Positions 13,607 through 14,902 of a DNA stretch of 14,902 nucleotides are shown one piece after another. The stretch comes from Candidatus Martarchaeota archaeon. GTDB lineage: Archaea; Micrarchaeota; Micrarchaeia; Micrarchaeales; Micrarchaeaceae. Location of the stretch: assembly GCA_023485745.1 (NCBI GenBank), contig JAMCZL010000046.1:1-14902 (forward strand), read 5' to 3'. Both the position numbers and the translations under genes were made by a program. The notes beneath the pieces are model-generated. The model saw only the letters and a program-made list of their open reading frames with translations. It was not told where the DNA came from and did no database searches. Positions within the stretch are counted from its first letter, which is position 1. Every line of letters begins with the position of its first letter.

Positions 13607-14380
13607 ATGGACTACAGCATAGTCGGAGGCTCGATGCAGATTCTAAACATAAACCTGAAGACAGGAGACAAAATCTATGTAGACGGCGGAAAGGTTGCAA
13701 GCAGGAGCGAAGACGCGCAGATGAACGCCAAGTGGGCAGGGGGCGCAGGCTTCCTCAAGGGCGTGGAGATGGCATTTGCGGGAACTACGACGTTTTTGCT
13801 TGAAGTGACCGGACAAAGCGACACCAGCACGGTTGCAGTTTCAGGAGACATTCCAGGAAAGGTCAAGGCTATCGAGCTTAAAGAAGGCGAATCTATATAT
13901 GTTGAGCATGAAGCATTTCTTGCCACTAACGACCCTAGCAAAATAGATGTGACGGCATCGGCCCGCGGGCTGCTGGCCGGCACCGGCCTGTTCCTTGAAA
14001 AGTTTAACGGCCCATGCATGGTTTTTGTACATGTGGCGGGCGACATAATAGAGTATGATCTCCAGGACGGCTATACTATGCTTATAGACCCAGGGCACCT
14101 GGCCACATTCAGCGGCAACATGCAGATACATTTTGCTCCGGTCGGAGATATAAAAGCCGAGCTGTTCGGGCATGAGAATCTCATCATGGGTAAGTTTACG
14201 GGCCCTGGAAAAATAATAATGCACAGCGTTTCAAGGCAGAGACTCGCGGCCTCACTGGGAAGGGGCAATCCTCTTCCTAACCAGGGCGTGGGCCCTGGAG
14301 AAGGGCCAAGGGGCGGCCTTGCGGCGGGGCTGGCCGCGGGCTTTCTTGGCGGAGAGCGCAAGGGAGGATTCAAGCTCTAA
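13607..14380 (+). CDS. AIM24 (TIGR00266/DUF124) family protein with Gly-rich tail
   Basis: AIM24-family proteins are beta-rich and their bacterial and archaeal members have no settled function; the yeast namesake is mitochondrial. The chosen start ATG 13607 gives 257 aa. It opens MDYSIVGGSMQILNINLKTG and continues with the alternating strand pattern of the family (GDKIYVDGG, FLLEVTG, VKAIELKEGESIYVE, GPCMVFVHVAGD, ENLIMGKFTGPGKIIMHSVS). From about residue 215 a Gly/Pro/Ala-rich, low-complexity tail ends GGERKGGFKL, an addition outside the folded domain. No signal peptide or membrane helix is visible. The frame extends 23 codons upstream to ATG 13538, but that extension spans the TATA box and is basic and unlike the family start. 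Probably monocistronic. Confidence 0.88.
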   Translation: MDYSIVGGSMQILNINLKTGDKIYVDGGKVASRSEDAQMNAKWAGGAGFLKGVEMAFAGTTTFLLEVTGQSDTSTVAVSGDIPGKVKAIELKEGESIYVEHEAFLATNDPSKIDVTASARGLLAGTGLFLEKFNGPCMVFVHVAGDIIEYDLQDGYTMLIDPGHLATFSGNMQIHFAPVGDIKAELFGHENLIMGKFTGPGKIIMHSVSRQRLAASLGRGNPLPNQGVGPGEGPRGGLAAGLAAGFLGGERKGGFKL

Positions 14381-14382
14381 TA

Positions 14383-14497
14383 CAGCGCGCGCCATATAAG
14401 TGCCTATGCCATGTGCCATAGCATCCTGCCTAAAAACCTGGCTAGCAGGCACAAGAATTTGGCATAGGCGAAGCACCAATTCGGCCAGCGCGCGCCA
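14383..14497. repeat. Nested inverted repeat bounded by a 12-bp direct repeat; candidate structured RNA
   Basis: CAGCGCGCGCCA occurs at 14383-14394 and again at 14486-14497. Its GCGCGCGC core is self-complementary, so the two copies can also pair. Inside, GCCTATGCC (14402-14410) is perfectly complementary to GGCATAGGC (14461-14469). Within that, TGTGCC (14412-14417) pairs with GGCACA (14448-14453), and CCTGC (14425-14429) can pair with GCAGG (14445-14449). The pairs nest into one long stem of about 115 nt. It begins 3 nt after the AIM24 stop and ends just before a TATA box. It could be a 3' processing or termination structure or an independent small RNA. It matches no tRNA or known RNA family that I can recognise. 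Confidence 0.6.
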
Positions 14498-14502
14498 CGA
14501 AA

Positions 14503-14514
14503 GATTTATAAATC
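14503..14514 (+). promoter_or_regulatory. Palindromic TATA box (GATTTATAAATC) for the last gene
   Basis: A perfect 12-bp palindrome with a TTTATAAA core, 5 bp after the inverted repeat. The predicted start is near 14533. Because it is symmetric its direction is not set by the box itself; the open frame to the right gives the plus direction. Confidence 0.6.
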
Positions 14515-14531
14515 TATCATAAGCTATTTAA

Positions 14532-14902
14532 TCAGTTTGCCTGCATTCGCGGTGTTTTTTCACGCCAACCAATTCAAAACCCCGGGGAAAGAGGTCTGCA
14601 AAACCTTCCGAAAAAGCTCAGCAGGAACTGGAGCGTGCGGCACTGAATGCCGACGTTAAAGAAATAATCAAAAACAAGTTCAGCTGCGCTTCTGCATCAG
14701 ATGTTGATAAAATAGAGGAATTAATAAATTCGACTGCCGTTGCGGCGCTGGAAACCATGCGCCTGCGCTCCTCCGCTTCTGCCTCGAAGGAGGACGAGGC
14801 TGCAATGATAAAGGACCTGAGCTACGGCATAATACCTAATTCCGTTCTCTACAAGAACAAGCCAAAGAACGCAAAGGGCATGCTAAGGTCAGATGCGCAG
14901 TC
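14532..14902 (+). CDS. Partial hypothetical protein without an ordinary start codon in its frame, truncated by window edge
   Basis: Open frame 0 runs from after a stop (14529-14531) to the window end, about 123 codons. It has gene-like codon use and a charged helical product (PSEKAQQELERAALNADVKE, then VDKIEELINSTAVAALETMR). No family is recognised. The first in-frame ATG is at 14757, about 75 codons into convincing sequence. Upstream in frame only CTG (14541) resembles a start. TTG (14537) and GTG (14552) lie in frame 2 and would join if one T of the TTTTTT run at 14555-14560 were absent, giving a start like FFTPTNSKPRGKRSAKPSEK. So the 5' end is uncertain: sequencing error, real frameshift or unusual start. 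A TATA box lies at 14503-14514. Confidence 0.6.

Noticed and set aside
11900..14409. 10-bp GTGCCTATGC shared at 11900-11909 and 14400-14409
   Set aside because: Too short to mean much; only the second copy sits in an inverted repeat.
14381..14530. tRNA gene in the structured intergenic region
   Set aside because: The nested stems do not form a cloverleaf; no T-loop GTTCGA-type sequence or CCA-type acceptor end is present.

Overview
The window is archaeal. It encodes a topoisomerase VI A subunit and a membrane-anchored archaeal LonB protease, most genes follow AT-rich TATA-like boxes instead of -35/-10 promoters, and the large surface protein starts with an archaeal pilin-type (class III) signal segment of the QSAMEYMTTYGWAIL kind. 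Small scattered transcription units, many orphan proteins and this pilin-like segment fit a DPANN-type genome, possibly Micrarchaeota. That placement is inference from gene style, not from a marker phylogeny. No rRNA, tRNA, CRISPR array, transposase or integrase was seen.

Layout. 1-702 (-): N-terminal part of a B12-type (class II) ribonucleotide reductase, cut by the window edge. 884-1321 (-): orphan protein, divergent from 1437-1850 (+), a small beta-sandwich-like protein. 1862-4911 (-): top6A and lonB in tight tandem, with lonB upstream. 4962-5717 (-): Rossmann-fold methyltransferase with an NPPH motif, divergent from 5789-6532 (+), a DPM-like GT2 glycosyltransferase. 6533-8302 (-): polytopic GT-C-like membrane glycosyltransferase, whose stop codon directly abuts that of the GT2 gene. 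8389-11886 (+): 1165-residue pilin-anchored surface protein with divergent InlB-type repeats, Thr-rich stalks and an inserted cystine-knot-like module. 11977-12609, 12721-13449 and 13607-14380 (+): an unknown protein, a membrane protein with four likely helices, and an AIM24-family protein. 14383-14497: a strong nested inverted repeat (candidate structured RNA). About 14532-14902 (+): partial orphan gene with no ordinary start codon in its frame.

How the genes may fit together. The centre reads as a cell-surface module: a lipid-phosphate-sugar synthase-like GT2, a GT-C-type membrane transferase, and a secreted protein rich in N-X-S/T sequons and Thr tracts that could be its glycosylation target. 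The left part is housekeeping (dNTP synthesis, DNA topology, membrane proteolysis). Three open frames (methyltransferase, GT-C, AIM24) extend upstream through TATA-like boxes. For these the start was moved to the first ATG downstream of the box, which is noted in each entry.

The most unusual observation is the insertion of an 8-cysteine module inside one repeat of the surface protein. Six of its cysteines match inhibitor-cystine-knot spacing, and a Thr-rich tether follows it.
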